A stretch of 64,000 nt of DNA from Malania oleifera. Lineage: Eukaryota; Streptophyta; Magnoliopsida; Santalales; Ximeniaceae. Below, piece by piece: positions 48,901 through 61,595 of this stretch (its first letter is position 1; each line of letters starts with the position of its first letter). The position numbers and the translations under genes were made by a program. The notes under the pieces are model-generated. The model was given only the letters and a program-made list of their open reading frames with translations. It did no database searches and was not told the origin of the DNA. The stretch is from NCBI RefSeq assembly GCF_029873635.1, contig NC_080423.1, forward strand, positions 101,742,991-101,806,990, in the 5' to 3' direction.

Positions 48901-51900
48901 CTCAAATCTACCAGCGGATTCAAAAAGATGGACTTACACCAGATGAAGACACTTACAATACTCTAATTGTCATGTGCTGCAGGGATCGTAGACCAGAAGA
49001 GGGTTTGTCTTTGATGCATGAAATGAGGAGGCTGGGTCTGGACCCTAAGTTGGACACCTACAAAAGTTTGATTTCAGCTTGTGGCAAGCAGCAGCTATGG
49101 GAAGAAGCAGAGGAACTTTTCAGTGAGTTGCAATTAAATGGCTGCAAATTGGATCGTTCTTTTTATCATATAATGATGAAAATATTTAGGAGTTCTGGAA
49201 ACCATTCCAAAGCTGAAAATCTACTTGTAACAATGAAAGAGAGGGGAGTGGAACCCACCATTGCGACAATGCACCTGCTTATGGTTTCTTATGGCACATC
49301 TGGACAGCCTCAGGAAGCTGAAAAGGTTCTTTATAGTTTGAAAGAAACAGGTTCAAATATTAGTACACTACCTTATAGTTCGGTCATTGATGCCTATCTC
49401 AAGAATGGGGATTATAATGTTGGAATTCAAAAGCTCTTGGAGATGCAAAAAGATGGTCTGGACCCTGACCACAGAATATGGACATGTTTTATAAGGGCCG
49501 CAAGTTTGTCCGAGCGCACTAGTGAAGCCTTAATCCTCTTAAGTGCTCTCCGAGATGCTGGCTTTGATCTTCCACTCAGGTAATCATTAGTTTTTCTTAA
49601 TTTGTTAGCATCATGTAGAAGTGTGTTCTCTTCTGTGAGTCATTTTGTGTTTTTTTGCCTTTCATTCTCAAAGGCCTTCATTTGCAGGCTTCTGATGGAA
49701 AAGTCTGACTCAATAATTTTAAAGGTGGACCAATATATGGAGAAACTTGAATCCGTGAAAGACGATGCGGCCTTTAACTTTGTCAATGCTTTGGAGGATT
49801 TGTTGTGGGCATTTGAACTCCGGTCCACTGCTTCTTGGGTTTTCCAACTGGCAATCAAGAGGAACATATATCGTCGTGGTGTTTTCAGGTAACTTCTGGA
49901 CCTTTTGTTGTTTTCTGTTTGCATGTTGTTTGTGCCTGTACAAAAAGAAATTGATTGGTTTGGAAATGTCCATCAACAGAATGTAAAAGAACTGGATGGA
50001 TCTTTCATGATAATTAACTACTTTGCTCATCTGAAAGGAACCTGAGGGGAGGGTGGACATTTACCAGATTGACTAATGTGAATTTGACTATGTTAGATTA
50101 CCATTTTACCTAAAAGCTTTAGCTATTAGGTTGTGGGCCAATAATGTATATCAAGCTTTAACACAAGTAATTGGGAGACCTATTTTATGGCCAGTTGATC
50201 TAAAAAATTGAATCAGCCAGCCTATTCAGGTAGAAAACTCTAAGCCCATTTTGGAACAAGAGCCTGTTAATCTATTCTCAAGAATCAGTGGGCAGGTTCA
50301 AATAGAACCAAAAGGGTTCTTGAATAATCAAAGAACTGGATAACTGATATTTAATTATTTATCATTTATTAAGAGCCTGATGATTTTCTTATTGCTAGTC
50401 TGTCACTCTGTTAATGTGACATGGTCTATTCATTAGATTTGATAGTAAATTTTGTTAATAGTTAATGCTAATGTTTTAAATTGCATTCTAGTATTTGACA
50501 TTTATTATTTGTTAGATTACCTATTATGTTTTTAATTTATATATAATATATATATGTATAGGGTGGCTGACAAAGACTGGGGAGCTGATTTTAGAAAGCT
50601 ATCTGCTGGTGCAGCTCTAGTTGGTCTTACTTTATGGCTCGATCATATGCAGGCTAGTTGTTTTCTCACAATTTTTTTTTATTTTATTTTTTATGAATTT
50701 TTTTTTTAGGTCTGCAATGTGAACCATTGAAACTGAAATCCACTACATATATACACCAACAGTTGTTACCATTGTCACTATCATTATTGTCTGTCATTAC
50801 AATGGATACTGTTACTATTTTACTATTATTATTGTTTTTCCATTTTTACTGCCATTCAACTGTTATATTTTTGTGATAATTCATCATTACATAACTTATA
50901 TACCCTACCCAAACTTTGATTGTACGAAACATTAGGAATGTGATTTCTAGACCTTTTCTGCCAAACTTGATATGGGGTGGCTCCTCTCTGTCTCTGTCTC
51001 TGTCTCTGTCTCTGTCTCTGTTCTTTTCTTTTTTAAGAGGTGGAGGGAGGGAGTTTGCGAAGAAACTTCCCCCACCATCCTAGGCTAGGGAATCAGCCTC
51101 TGAATTGGCTGACTAACTGCAGCTAAGAGCTGGTCTCCCATGTAAGTTACATGCATTTCAGAACTCGTCACTGGAAGGAACATATGGAATAACATCAGTT
51201 GATTATCCTTCCTTGAAAAATATCAAGTTAAGATTTTTGATCAACTTTACCTTAACCCATGGAGGGGCCCGGGACTTTGCAATAATGGCATTAACTCCAC
51301 CATTCAGCATAGAGAAACAAAGTGTAATATCATGGTTTCTTAAGATGCCACTCCAGTCCACTCTTCGTCAGAGTTCTGCTGGAAGAAACTATCAAACGCT
51401 CAATTTAATCATTCCTTTTGTGTCTCTGCTCTGTTATAGAGCTAGATTGCGGACTTGCACTAAATTTGAACCAATATCATAATTCATTATCTTTTAGAAG
51501 GTTATTTCTTGATACATATTAAAATATGCAAATAAGTTCCTTTCTCTGGATGCTTTCCTATTTCAGCTTAATAAAGTACCTGGACCTGGATTTTGCGAAT
51601 CCAATCTCATAACATATCTAAAGATTTTCTTTTTGTCATTGATGATTTCATCCATGCAACTTTAATTAATTAATTAGTTAATTTGTTTATTTTATGGTGG
51701 ATCCTTGGAATAACTTTGGAGGCTGCATAAGAGAACTGCATAAAAGCTAGGTTGTTCTAAGTAGATGTTGTGGATTTGGCAATAAATATAGTTGATAGTT
51801 GAACACTTGTTTCTTAAGATAATTTTTTTCTAAATTTCTTTTTAAATGCTGATGCATGGAGATATTGATGGAATGCTTTAGGCTTAGTCTACAATGTTGG

Positions 51901-54900
51901 GGCTTTAAACCTCAACCCTTTCTGGAAATTTATTAGTTTTTTGACACATTAAAATTTTCTTGTAGCAAAAATATGAAAAGAGAATAAATGGGAGACTGTA
52001 TGGACCCTTAGTCTTGGAATTTTTGTTCAATCCCAATGGATATTGAAATTGTAATAGAATGGCATCTTTGCTTTACTTTCAGATTTTAGCAAATTTCGGT
52101 ATTGATAGAGCTCTAATATCATGAGAACTGAACCCAAAAAACGTGAGAAAATTATAGTTCAATTTGAAACTGAAACACATATTTTTTCAATAGAAGAATT
52201 TTTTTGTTAGTAACAATGGAGAAGATTTAATTAAGAGAGAGATATAGAAACACAAGGGGACAGCTAGGACTTCTCCAGACCAAGGAAAAAATTATATAAA
52301 ATAGCCCTCAAACTCTTTTACATGTCACTTAAAGAAATACCCCTAAAAATGGTGGAAGCTAAAGCCTAGAGAGAACCAATGAAACAACCCTATAGAAAAT
52401 CCTCTTCATTTCTTTTCTTCTACAGAACTCGAAGAACCATCAACTGCACATTTTTACGTTCCAAAATTTCACCTCCATAAATTCCATATTATACGCTTCT
52501 TCCACAAAAAATAGCAAACAAATTGTTCTAATGTTGCCCTGCTATATGTTAGTAGAGAAAAATAGTAGCCATTTGTTTCATTTCAAGAATTGCACATCTA
52601 GGCTAAGTGCCTTATGACGTATGAGGCCTTTTGATATCCACCTGTAAGGCCTACTATAAAAGAATATATTTTTAGTCAAAATTCCAAATTCTCATGCAAA
52701 AAATGACTTACCATTCCAAACATCCAATGGTCAAAAGAAGTCACCATCCTTGAACTAAATAAGTCAAGTTTAGGACTCCTAGAATGGGCAACCATCTCTA
52801 ACTCACTTATGATTTGTTTCGTATGCAAGAACTGAATGGAATTAGTATTTATTATTTTACAAATTTTCCCATATAATTTTTCATTCCATTCTCAATCCAC
52901 TCCATTCCAGCATACAAACATTAGGCTAGGATTGTAGAAATACACATTGAGCAGGATTGTAGAAGCACCACTAGGTGTGACAACAACATAGCCGACAATT
53001 TGCGGAGAACATGCCTCAAGAATGAAAAAATAGGCAGTGCATGTAAACATAAGTATGCTATCACTTTGGCTTAAGCACAAGCAATCAACAACCAATGTCT
53101 ATGGCTTAGACATCGATGACTATCGTAACCCAATGCTATAGCATAGTTGTATAAGCATGCACTCAATTGGGTGTGGTAGGGGTAACAAAGGAAATTGGGA
53201 AATGGATACATCAATGGTACATCAATTAGTAGGGCTATGAAAAAAAAAGGATATTGAATGGCATGTAAATGCCAATTTGCTATCACTTTAGCTTGAACAA
53301 AAGCAAATCAACACCCATTGACAAGATATGGGCATTGATGGCCGTCGTAAGACCAGTGCAATAGCATAATTGCATAAGCATGCACTCAATGGGTTGTGGT
53401 AGGGCTAACAAAGGAAACTGAAAAATAGATGCATGAAAGGTACATCAATAAGTTTTTAGGATCTTAGTAGCTATTTTTGGCAATTGCCCACTGCAAAAGT
53501 CCAAACACTTACAAAAAGTGTAATTTAGCATTTGCTAACCACTATGTATTACCAAATGCTTAAACTATTAAAATATTTTTTGAAACCTCCAAAGGTATTT
53601 CCAACCATTGAACCACACACACACATAGTTTAAATAGTAGGACTGTAGGAACTTAATAATTTATCATGCACAAAGGATCACTTCTCCTAAGTATTTGGAA
53701 TTCCCACAGATCCCTGTCAAGGAATCATGCAATTTGATGATAGGGGAATACTCACAAGGCCATCATCCCAAATGAATGTAGTTTTGAACAACAGGAATCC
53801 AACTTAATTAATGGAGTTGCCATCTTATTATTTTATGGAAAGGTAAGAAAAACCTTCTTTTGACTCCAATACTTGGGAAGACATCTATTGGAAGTCCAGG
53901 ATCTGCTTGCCACCATTTTAATTCATTTATGATGGGATTTTGACTCTATCAAAGCCTTCTTGCCAATACTGTGTGGACCCAAATACAAATTAGCTTAAAG
54001 ATAGGCTATTTTACTCATTTAGAATCCGAAAATACCCTTGCAGAGTTAATTTACAAAAATCGGCTTATGCTCCAGTTTATGCAAATTTGAACTAGGGCTT
54101 CACCATTTTTAACTGGTCGGCCCAATGCATGCTAGGAGAATATGCTTGATGAGGGGCGATCCTTAATGGGGAGTCAACATGCCTTCTGACCTGACAAACT
54201 ATTAGCATTAGTCCTATTAAGAAGATCCTGATCTTAGCTGCCTCAAACCTCATCTATAGAAAATGGAGGAAGAGTAGAAAATTTTGGCAGGAGAGACATG
54301 AATAAGAAAAATTACTATATTGTGTTCTCAAATTTTAACATCATGCCTTGGATGAAGAAGTGACGAACAAAAGATTCAAAAACTTCAACTGAATGAGCAA
54401 GCTCCTCTATTTTTTTTTCATTAATATTCCTAAAGAAATGGCAATCCAATGGGAGAGAACCACCATTCATGGAAAATGATGAAAAAATTGGAGCATCATA
54501 AAATTAAGACAGCCTATAGCTGAGGAAACAATATTTAAATGGGTGCATTCTCCATCCAAATATCCTTCCCATAAATGGAAGAAGAATAATATCAAATCTT
54601 GTAAGATGTGGAAAGAGAAGACAAATGAACTTCCTGGCACTGACATGTGTAGCACAGAGTAGGTGCCATTTCTTGCATTTCACTCTTGCATTAAAGCTCA
54701 TAATTTACTTTTTATAACCTTGTGCCATGGGAAGGTTGTAAAAGAATCTCCACATCCACTTGCCCACCAGTAAAATATTTTAGACACCAATCATGAAAAA
54801 TGGACATAGAAAAGGAGGTATGAACACTATCCGGTACAAGTAATAGTTGTATCCTAAAGAACAATAATCTCCCATAAATTCCATTGGAGGGAAGAAAAAC

Positions 54901-56722
54901 CCAGTCCTTAATCCTGGACTCAGATACTTTTAATCAAGGACTCAGTTACTTCCTCCATTATACTCTTGGATTGCTGATTTGTTATCTGCCCTACCAGTCA
55001 GAACCCTTTACATCTATAAGGGTTCAATTGACGATCTGAAATAAGGTTTCCTTTGTTTCATGGGCTAAGAGTGAATTGGCTTGGCTAAGCTGCTATTAGC
55101 CCATGTTTAGTACATAAAAATTAAAGAACAGGATGTGCTAAAGTGTTCTCCTTACCTATTCCTGTTACTACAACTTCCAGAAATGACCCTCTTATTCCCT
55201 CATGCTTGTAACTCAGAGATGAAAGCAACTCCTTGCTCAGTCTCTTCACTTTTCCATTCTCAATCCAAGCACCTTCTCAAGCCAAAGCTCCATTCCCACA
55301 GACTCCCCAACCTAAGCCCCATCTCATACAAGAGAGATTGTGCATCCAAGTAGTCCCTCTCTTTCTGTTGGACTTTTCTCTCCTTACAAGCTCCCCTTAG
55401 CATGCAGGTGACTCTGAATTCACATTTTCTAAAACCAAATTAGGTAAGATACAAGAAGCAGCCCATGTATTTACACTTTGAGACCCTGCATATGCCTTCT
55501 CAAACATTTTTGTTATGTTGTAATATTATGATACAATGGAAATGAATGAGGAATAGTTAGAGGTGTGGAATTAGTAGTAGAAAATGAATATAACAATCTT
55601 TCTTTAGTATACTTTATCCTCTTACATTTGGCCAATGCTCTTACTGCTGTGCTCTTCTCATTATTGATACCAGTTTGCCCAGATGAAGAAGAGACTCAGA
55701 AAAAGGTCATGGTCTGGATTTACATGTTCCACATAGTTGCTAACTTTCTTCACTATGAAGTCACTTTCACTCTTTCTTCAATCTTCATCTAGAAGCTCAA
55801 AATTTCACACCCTAGAAGAAGAGGAATAATCCTCTTCATCATCACAAGCATTACCATGATCAATTACCCAAGTCATCAAAATAATCAGGAGCAACATTGA
55901 TTGCATATTCTGTCAATGCCTCACCAATCTTTATGTCCTTCACACCTCTTACCTTCAGAACTCTAGAACCCAAGATATTCTTATTTTGTCAAATTTGAAA
56001 GTATCTTGAACTCATGAAAATTCAGTCCTCTGTCTGGCACTGACCTGCTAGCCATTAGTGTAATCCTTAGAGCTTTTTTAGCCGTCGTTGATTATTTGGA
56101 TTTAAAAAAAAAAGAAGAAGATTATTTAGACCTTTTAGTCATTGGTTTGGTGCATCTAATGCAACAATGTATTTTTTTATGATGGCAGGATGCATCATTG
56201 CAAGGTTTTCCAGAGTCTCCAAAATCAGTTGTTCTGATAACAGGTACTGCTGAATATAACATGGTTTCCCTAAATAGAACGCTGAAATCTTGCCTTTGGG
56301 AGATGGCATCCCCATTTTTTCCTTGTAAAACACGGAGTGGACTCCTTGTTGCAAAAGCACACTCCCTGAGGATGTGGTTGAAGGACTCCCCATTTTGCTT
56401 AGACCTTGAGCTGAAAAATGCTCCATCTCTTCCTGAGTTAAACTCAATGCAGCTCATTGATGGATGTTTCATGAGACGTTGCCTTGTTCCAGCATTCAAG
56501 GACATAACTGAAAGACTTGGTCCTGTAAGGCCTAAAAAATTTGCAAGATTGGCACTGCTATCTAATGAGAGAAGGGACAAAGCTATTCGGGCTGATATTG
56601 AGGGGGCAAAAGAAAAGTTGGAGAAGATGAACAGAATGGTGTGTCTGACAAGGGGGAAGATCAAGAAAAAGAAGAGGATGCTGCGAAGAAGAAAATTCAT
56701 TCGAACAGTTCTCAGACCTTGA
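45984..56722 (+). CDS. EMB1270: PPR-SMR protein, chloroplast, EMB1270 (At3g18110) type
   Basis: Four coding exons: 45984-49579, 49688-49888, 50562-50652 and 56189-56722. They join in frame to 1473 residues; the Arabidopsis protein is about 1440. Residues 1-60 are Ser-rich and fit a plastid transit peptide. PPR repeats fill about 250-1190 (for example VQVYNAMMGVYARNGRFGKV, DVITYNTLISACSRQ). The C-terminus from about 1265 is SMR-like (SAGAALVGLTLWLDHMQ, SPKSVVLITGTAEYN, LLVAKAHSLRMWLKDSPF) and ends in a basic tail. The family is known for RNA binding in organelles; Arabidopsis EMB1270 is needed for embryo development and splicing of some chloroplast introns with CFM2. The start is the first in-frame ATG of the long frame. 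Introns 1 and 2 are GT-AG (108 and 673 bp); intron 3 appears to be GC-AG (5536 bp). An in-frame stop at 49581 lies in intron 1, so unspliced RNA would end after exon 1. No break is seen; the gene looks intact. Confidence 0.93.
50983..51021. repeat. (TCTCTG)n microsatellite in intron 3
   Basis: About six hexamer units, flanked by a G-rich segment. Confidence 0.9.
53040..53460. repeat. Tandem duplication, ~215-bp unit, in intron 3
   Basis: The blocks about 53040-53235 and 53262-53460 share the order 'GCTATCACTTTGGCTT', 'CAATCAACA', 'CATGCACTCAAT', 'GTGGTAGGG', 'AACAAAGGAAA' and 'GGTACATCAAT', with drift of perhaps 20%. Confidence 0.75.
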
Positions 56723-59700
56723 ATATATAAGATTTGGAAATCCAGCCTGAAGATAGAGACACCAATGAAAGGATGCTGTCACTGTCTTATAGTTGGAGTT
56801 CATTTCTTTCCATTTCTTTTGTAACTCCATGAAACAAGACGTATAATGTTAGGAATTCTTATTTATAATCTAATTATATATTCAAATAATTCAATGACAG
56901 ATTCAAAAAAAATTTCTTTCTTGCCACTCCTAATGAACCCATACTGGACCTTAATTATTCTTGGCCTGTTTTATTCGATGTCTCATTCCATGCATGTTAT
57001 CAGATTTAGAAAAAAAGTCCTCTAAATAAACCTTTTTAATTTTATTTTGTTCTTGATGTTGTTGAGGTTCTTCTCCACCCCTTAACCCTCCCCCAGTCCA
57101 AGTAGTTTTTTTTTTCCCATATCGTGTGCAAGCTTACACGCTGATATCTGTTGAAGAAGCCAACATTTGTGTGCTACTGTGCATTGAGCTCGAGCCTTGT
57201 TTCACATCTTTCTTTATGTGTGTGCGCCTGAAGTTGTTCATCTACAGGTACTCCTTTTAGTTTCTTTTGAGTTCTGCATTTGATTGAATGCATCAACCCT
57301 GTGTTGACATCTTTTGATTATGTCAGTATTGTTCTGGATATTAGTCCACTGGCAGTGGAGATATCTTGGATGGAGTAACCACCTCTTCCTCTTTGAAATT
57401 TTGTGTTTGTTTAGCTGTAACCATGTTTCCTACGTTAATCATCTTTCAGATTGCTAATGCTTGAAACATTTATAAGAATTTTAATATTTTCATTTTGAAT
57501 TAACAATTAATTAAAATTACTAAATAACCATTAGGAAAAAAGAAAGGGTTTTGGCTTCTCTATACAAATAAAAGAAAAATGATAGATATTAAATCCTTTA
57601 CATGTAAACAAATTAGCCATATTCCTTCGATGTGAAGAAAAAACTTTTTATTACTTGATGGCGTCGTACTGTTTTTTTTTTTTCCAAGCATGCCTCTTTT
57701 ATATGTGTGTGTGTGTGTGTTTGTGCATGTTATAATGTTCAGATTTAATCGTCTGCATCACCTGAGGTCCTGCAGCCGCTGGTAGAATGTTGTGATGAAA
57801 AGGAAGAAGGGACGGGAAAAGGAGTTTTTGAGACAGGTATATGTGCACCTGTCCATGATGCTGTGGACTTAATTTTCAGTAATGCACTGCAGCAGTAAGA
57901 TACGGTTTGGCTAATGTAAGACCAAGCTTTTGTTTGTAAGCAGTATAGTGAACTATCCAGTGAGCTCATTCTTTTGATATGCTTCCATCGATCTGCATGC
58001 AGATTCTCTTAAGCACAATGGTCCATGTCATGCAGTTCAATACCCATAGGCTGAAGAATTTGCCAGGAGACACTTCGTGGCTTTCATACTTCATCTTCTT
58101 TGCACACTCAGCTAGAGTTCGCTAGCAAACACTTTGTCCCTCCCCTGGAGTTTGTCATATCATGTGGTTGGCATTGGAGTAAGGATTTGGCTCAGAAGTC
58201 AAGGGTGGCTCAAGTTTTTCTTGTTGAGATGCTACAGCTGAGCTGCCATTGTCATGAACAAGCTTGACCAGTATGATACAGATATTATTTATCCTTTATT
58301 TCCATTGTATATGGGTCAAATAGGGATTCTCCTTGTACATGTGGGGTTAAGGTAGATGGTAGGAGAGATGCTGAGTTCATGTTTGTTTTGGTTGGTTTCA
58401 TTTGCATAGCCTTTTCTAGTTCATGTTATAGAACAATTAAATGGACGAGCTACAAAGTGAGCCTGCAGCTGGTACTCATCTTGCTGCTTCATGGAGGGAG
58501 GGTTCGAGGCAGTGTCGAAATGGAGGAGAAAAGGGTTGAGGTTAGGATTTGTAGTTGGTTGTTTTGTGGAAGTATTTGTAAATCCAGCCTGCCTCGATTA
58601 GTTGGCCCGAAAACTTGGTGATGATTCAGGCGAGTTGGGTTTCATGTTGGACTGAAAAGCAATATGTATACGTAAACTCTGTTCGACCTGAATTTTGTTG
58701 AGCATGTTTGGTATCGAGCCAGTTGGATTCGATTGATCCGGGATGAGCTTACAATTTTACCTTTTTTTTTAAAAAAATTTTCTTTTCCTCTTTAATTTTT
58801 CTTAACTTTTTTTTGTATTGATTTTGTAATTTTTTTTTAATACAAATTTCAGATTTCAGTCGTCTTTAATTTGTTAGTTGTATTTTCACAAGTGTTCTAT
58901 ATACATAATATTTTCCCCACTGTTCTAGAGTTGACGTATGTTGCTCCTAAGGTTATCTTTTATCTTGTTAATAGTAGAAGTTAAGAGTTTTATCTTAAAT
59001 TTTGAGACTTAATCCTGATTTTTATTATTTGAGTTATGAATGTCATTTTGAATTTGTAGGGATTTTTTACAATGTACAAATTTATTTTTAAATGTGCTTT
59101 ATTCCTAAAAATGTTTTTAAAATATTGTAAATTTTTAATTAAATTATTATTGAGTTGGAGAATCGAATTTATATGTATATATGGCCAGCAGTTTGGCATT
59201 TTCAAAATAATTATAAGTAGAAAAACAAGTTACCACATTTTATAATTCTACCCTACACAAAAATAATTTGGAATGCTGATTTTTTAAAATCCACAAAACG
59301 TACTTTTTTCAAAAACTAAATTTTGCGTGTTTTGAAACCCACATAATTATAGATTAAAATAGGAATACGAAGGGCTCGTTGGTGGCTGGAGTTCCTATGT
59401 AATAAAAAAAAAATAAAAAAAATACAGAGTATGAAATTCAAAATTTTGCCTTAAAAAACACAGAGAATATGTTTAATCATACAATGAGTTGCCACTGAAA
59501 TGTCAATTGCTTGACAAATCTGTTTTTTGTTAAAATTTTATTAATAGAATGTTTAATTCTAGCTTTCTTCCAAATACCGCGATGTGTTTGGGAGCATGGA
59601 GACCTTTGAAACAATTTATATTTATAAAAATTTGGATGAAATTTAATTTCAAATGACAAAATTCATTTGAGGTTTGAATAGGCAAGAATTATTTATTTTC

Positions 59701-60848
59701 AGTTTACTTTTTTGGTGTGTGCCTCTATACAAGGTTAGAAATCATAATTGAATCATAATTAATAATTATACCATTAATAGGAAAGAATTTAAATAGTTGA
59801 TTTGGTGAATCAATTCATAATTATTTGTATCATCAATTCATTCAACGAATTGAGAAACAAATGAGAAGTCCTTGCAAGGCTTATTTATTGTAAGAAATCA
59901 AAATTTCATCGTAACGTTCTATATTTATTGAATTTTAAATCCTATTTATAGAAATTAATTATATCACTTGGTATCATAATTGCATATATCATTAATTATA
60001 AAATTGGGCATCATAATTGTATATTCATTATAATTTTTGGCATTCATTATGGGGGCACAGGGTAGATAGGGGTTAAGGGTCATTGTAATATCTCAACTTG
60101 GTTCTATCAAATATCTTCATTTTGTTTTATGGGTCTTGATATAATGTCAAAAAAAATGTGCACAATTTTTGAGTAATTACGAGTGAATATCTCATTTTAG
60201 AAGAGCTTATAAAATATATGGATTCAACATGCGAATTTTATACAAAAAGATAGAACTTATTATTATTATTATTATTGATGCATCAAAGAGCAATCATCTT
60301 TAAGGATGCAAGGCATGATACTAATAAAAAAAGTACAATGAACAAACTGAGAAAATATTTTTAAAAGAGAGAAAGAGAGAGAGAGAAGGATCTGAATTTT
60401 TGATTTAAACTTGCCCAAAAAAAATTAAGTAATGCAAAACAATAAAGAAAATAATATTAATCTCAAGCATTTTCTATTCATTTCTATTCAAATCTCCCAA
60501 GAAGTAGCCACTAACATGGCTAGTGCTCCAAATTAAACTTGCAGCCTGTCACCTTTCAAAATCAAAATGATGCCATTTTGAAGATAAGCAATGAAGAAAT
60601 ACAAGAAATCTAATCAAGATTATGAAAGCCCGAAGATTAAAAATGATCAAATAGCTAACTAGTCGTGGTAGAGGACTCAAATGTTCTCTCACAAAGATAA
60701 GACTTGTTTGATGGAAACCTTATTAACAATAAGTATATCATTATTTTGCTTATCTTAATTATTTAATAACAATAATAGGAATGAGCAAATGACATCATAT
60801 TCCATGCACATTCTCACTTGAAACGCTAGCCCACAAATCAATTAGCCA
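56723..60848. other. 3' UTR and intergenic region between PPR gene and inhibitor gene
   Basis: The first 150 or so bases after the stop should be 3' UTR; a poly(A) site is not certain. The rest is AT-rich with a (TG)n tract (57703-57720), an 80-codon frame at 58379-58621 with no recognised motif, and short GA and A tracts. The 57.2-58.7-kb part is less AT-rich than its surroundings and may be an extended or spliced 3' UTR or a non-coding transcript; the sequence alone does not decide. Confidence 0.5.
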
Positions 60849-61427
60849 TTACTTTGCAAGCATGTTAATTATGAACAAAGCCACAGCACTTAATCCAAAT
60901 ATCTCCTTATTGTTATTTCCCAAAGGAGGTCTTGCACCTTCTGTACTCATCGCAAACCCGTCTTCACATACCTTGGATGCATCCATTGATGCACTCACAT
61001 GCATGTTGGCAGATTGATAATCTCCGGACCGAAAAGCAAGAAGGGCATCCCTTGTGTCATACACAGCCCTAGAGTACACGCTCAAGCAGTCCTGCAACCT
61101 GCCTCTACTCTTATTATCCGAATTCTTGTTCAAGAGTTCCTTGATAAGCGTAAGAACACGAACTGTGTTGTAGTGGGTTAGCTTCACAGAGATAAACCCT
61201 AGCCCTCTTAGGGTTGCATTTTGGCTGTTTGGGACTGCTTGGAAGGACTCCAAACAAAAAGTATATTTGAGGTTTGGGTCCCTTTCGGCTGAGACTTTGC
61301 AAACCTTTGTCACGAGATTGCTATCCCCATTTGCACCATTAATGAAGAAGAAGGAGAGGAGGAAGGTGGACAATATGAAGAGGGGTAGAGAACGGGGATT
61401 CATGGCTAGGGCTTTTGTTTCTTCCAT
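60849..61427 (-). CDS. Secreted pectin methylesterase/invertase inhibitor-type protein
   Basis: A single-exon gene of 192 residues. A hydrophobic signal peptide (about residues 12-31, LPLFILSTFLLSFFFING) predicts entry to the secretory pathway with cleavage near 34. The PMEI/invertase-inhibitor domain follows, with the four family cysteines at 43, 58, 114 and 154, spaced as in known members (two disulfides of a four-helix bundle), and FCLESFQAVP and the DCLSVYSRAVYDTRDAL region typical of this family. One possible N-glycosylation site is N70-A-T. The family binds pectin methylesterase or acid invertase in the cell wall; which enzyme this one inhibits cannot be read from sequence. A second Met at residue 9 may also serve as start. 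No breaks. It lies convergent with the PPR gene; its promoter side carries the second SINE-like repeat. Confidence 0.88.
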   Translation of the reverse strand: MEETKALAMNPRSLPLFILSTFLLSFFFINGANGDSNLVTKVCKVSAERDPNLKYTFCLESFQAVPNSQNATLRGLGFISVKLTHYNTVRVLTLIKELLNKNSDNKSRGRLQDCLSVYSRAVYDTRDALLAFRSGDYQSANMHVSASMDASKVCEDGFAMSTEGARPPLGNNNKEIFGLSAVALFIINMLAK

Positions 61428-61595
61428 GTTGTGAATGGAAAAACTTTAGGGAATTCTTCTTGCAAATGATCTCTTAATTTTATTACCTTGTTAATTATTA
61501 ATAGTCATTTCTTTTTTTTCACAATATTCATGTTTTTTATAATAATATATTTAATAGTGATAGTTATTTAATTAAAGTAATGTTTTTGCCCCCAC

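Larger units (their letters stand above)
50653..56188 (+). other. Intron 3 of the PPR gene, 5.5 kb, GC-AG
   Basis: The coding frame requires joining ...LWLDHMQ (ending CAG at 50652) to DASLQGFPES (starting after CAG at 56188). The donor reads CAG|GCTAGT and no in-frame GT lies nearby; the acceptor is GATGGCAG. No reading frame inside carries a recognised protein domain. It holds a (GTCTCT)n tract and a tandem duplication and otherwise looks like decayed repeat sequence that I could not assign. Confidence 0.8.

Noticed and set aside
49580-49583. Stop just after exon 1 as the true end of the PPR protein
   Set aside because: It lies in a GT-AG intron. The next exons continue in frame with family-typical SMR sequence.
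51213-51482. 89-codon frame in intron 3 as an extra exon or nested gene
   Set aside because: It has no recognised motif, and including it would disrupt the in-frame SMR join.
54331-54760. Possible coding fragment of a transposon in intron 3 (minus strand)
   Set aside because: Short frames are present but no conserved block of any transposase or reverse transcriptase could be recognised.
58379-58621. 80-codon frame as a protein gene
   Set aside because: No motif, no family resemblance and no clear promoter; frames of this size are common by chance here.
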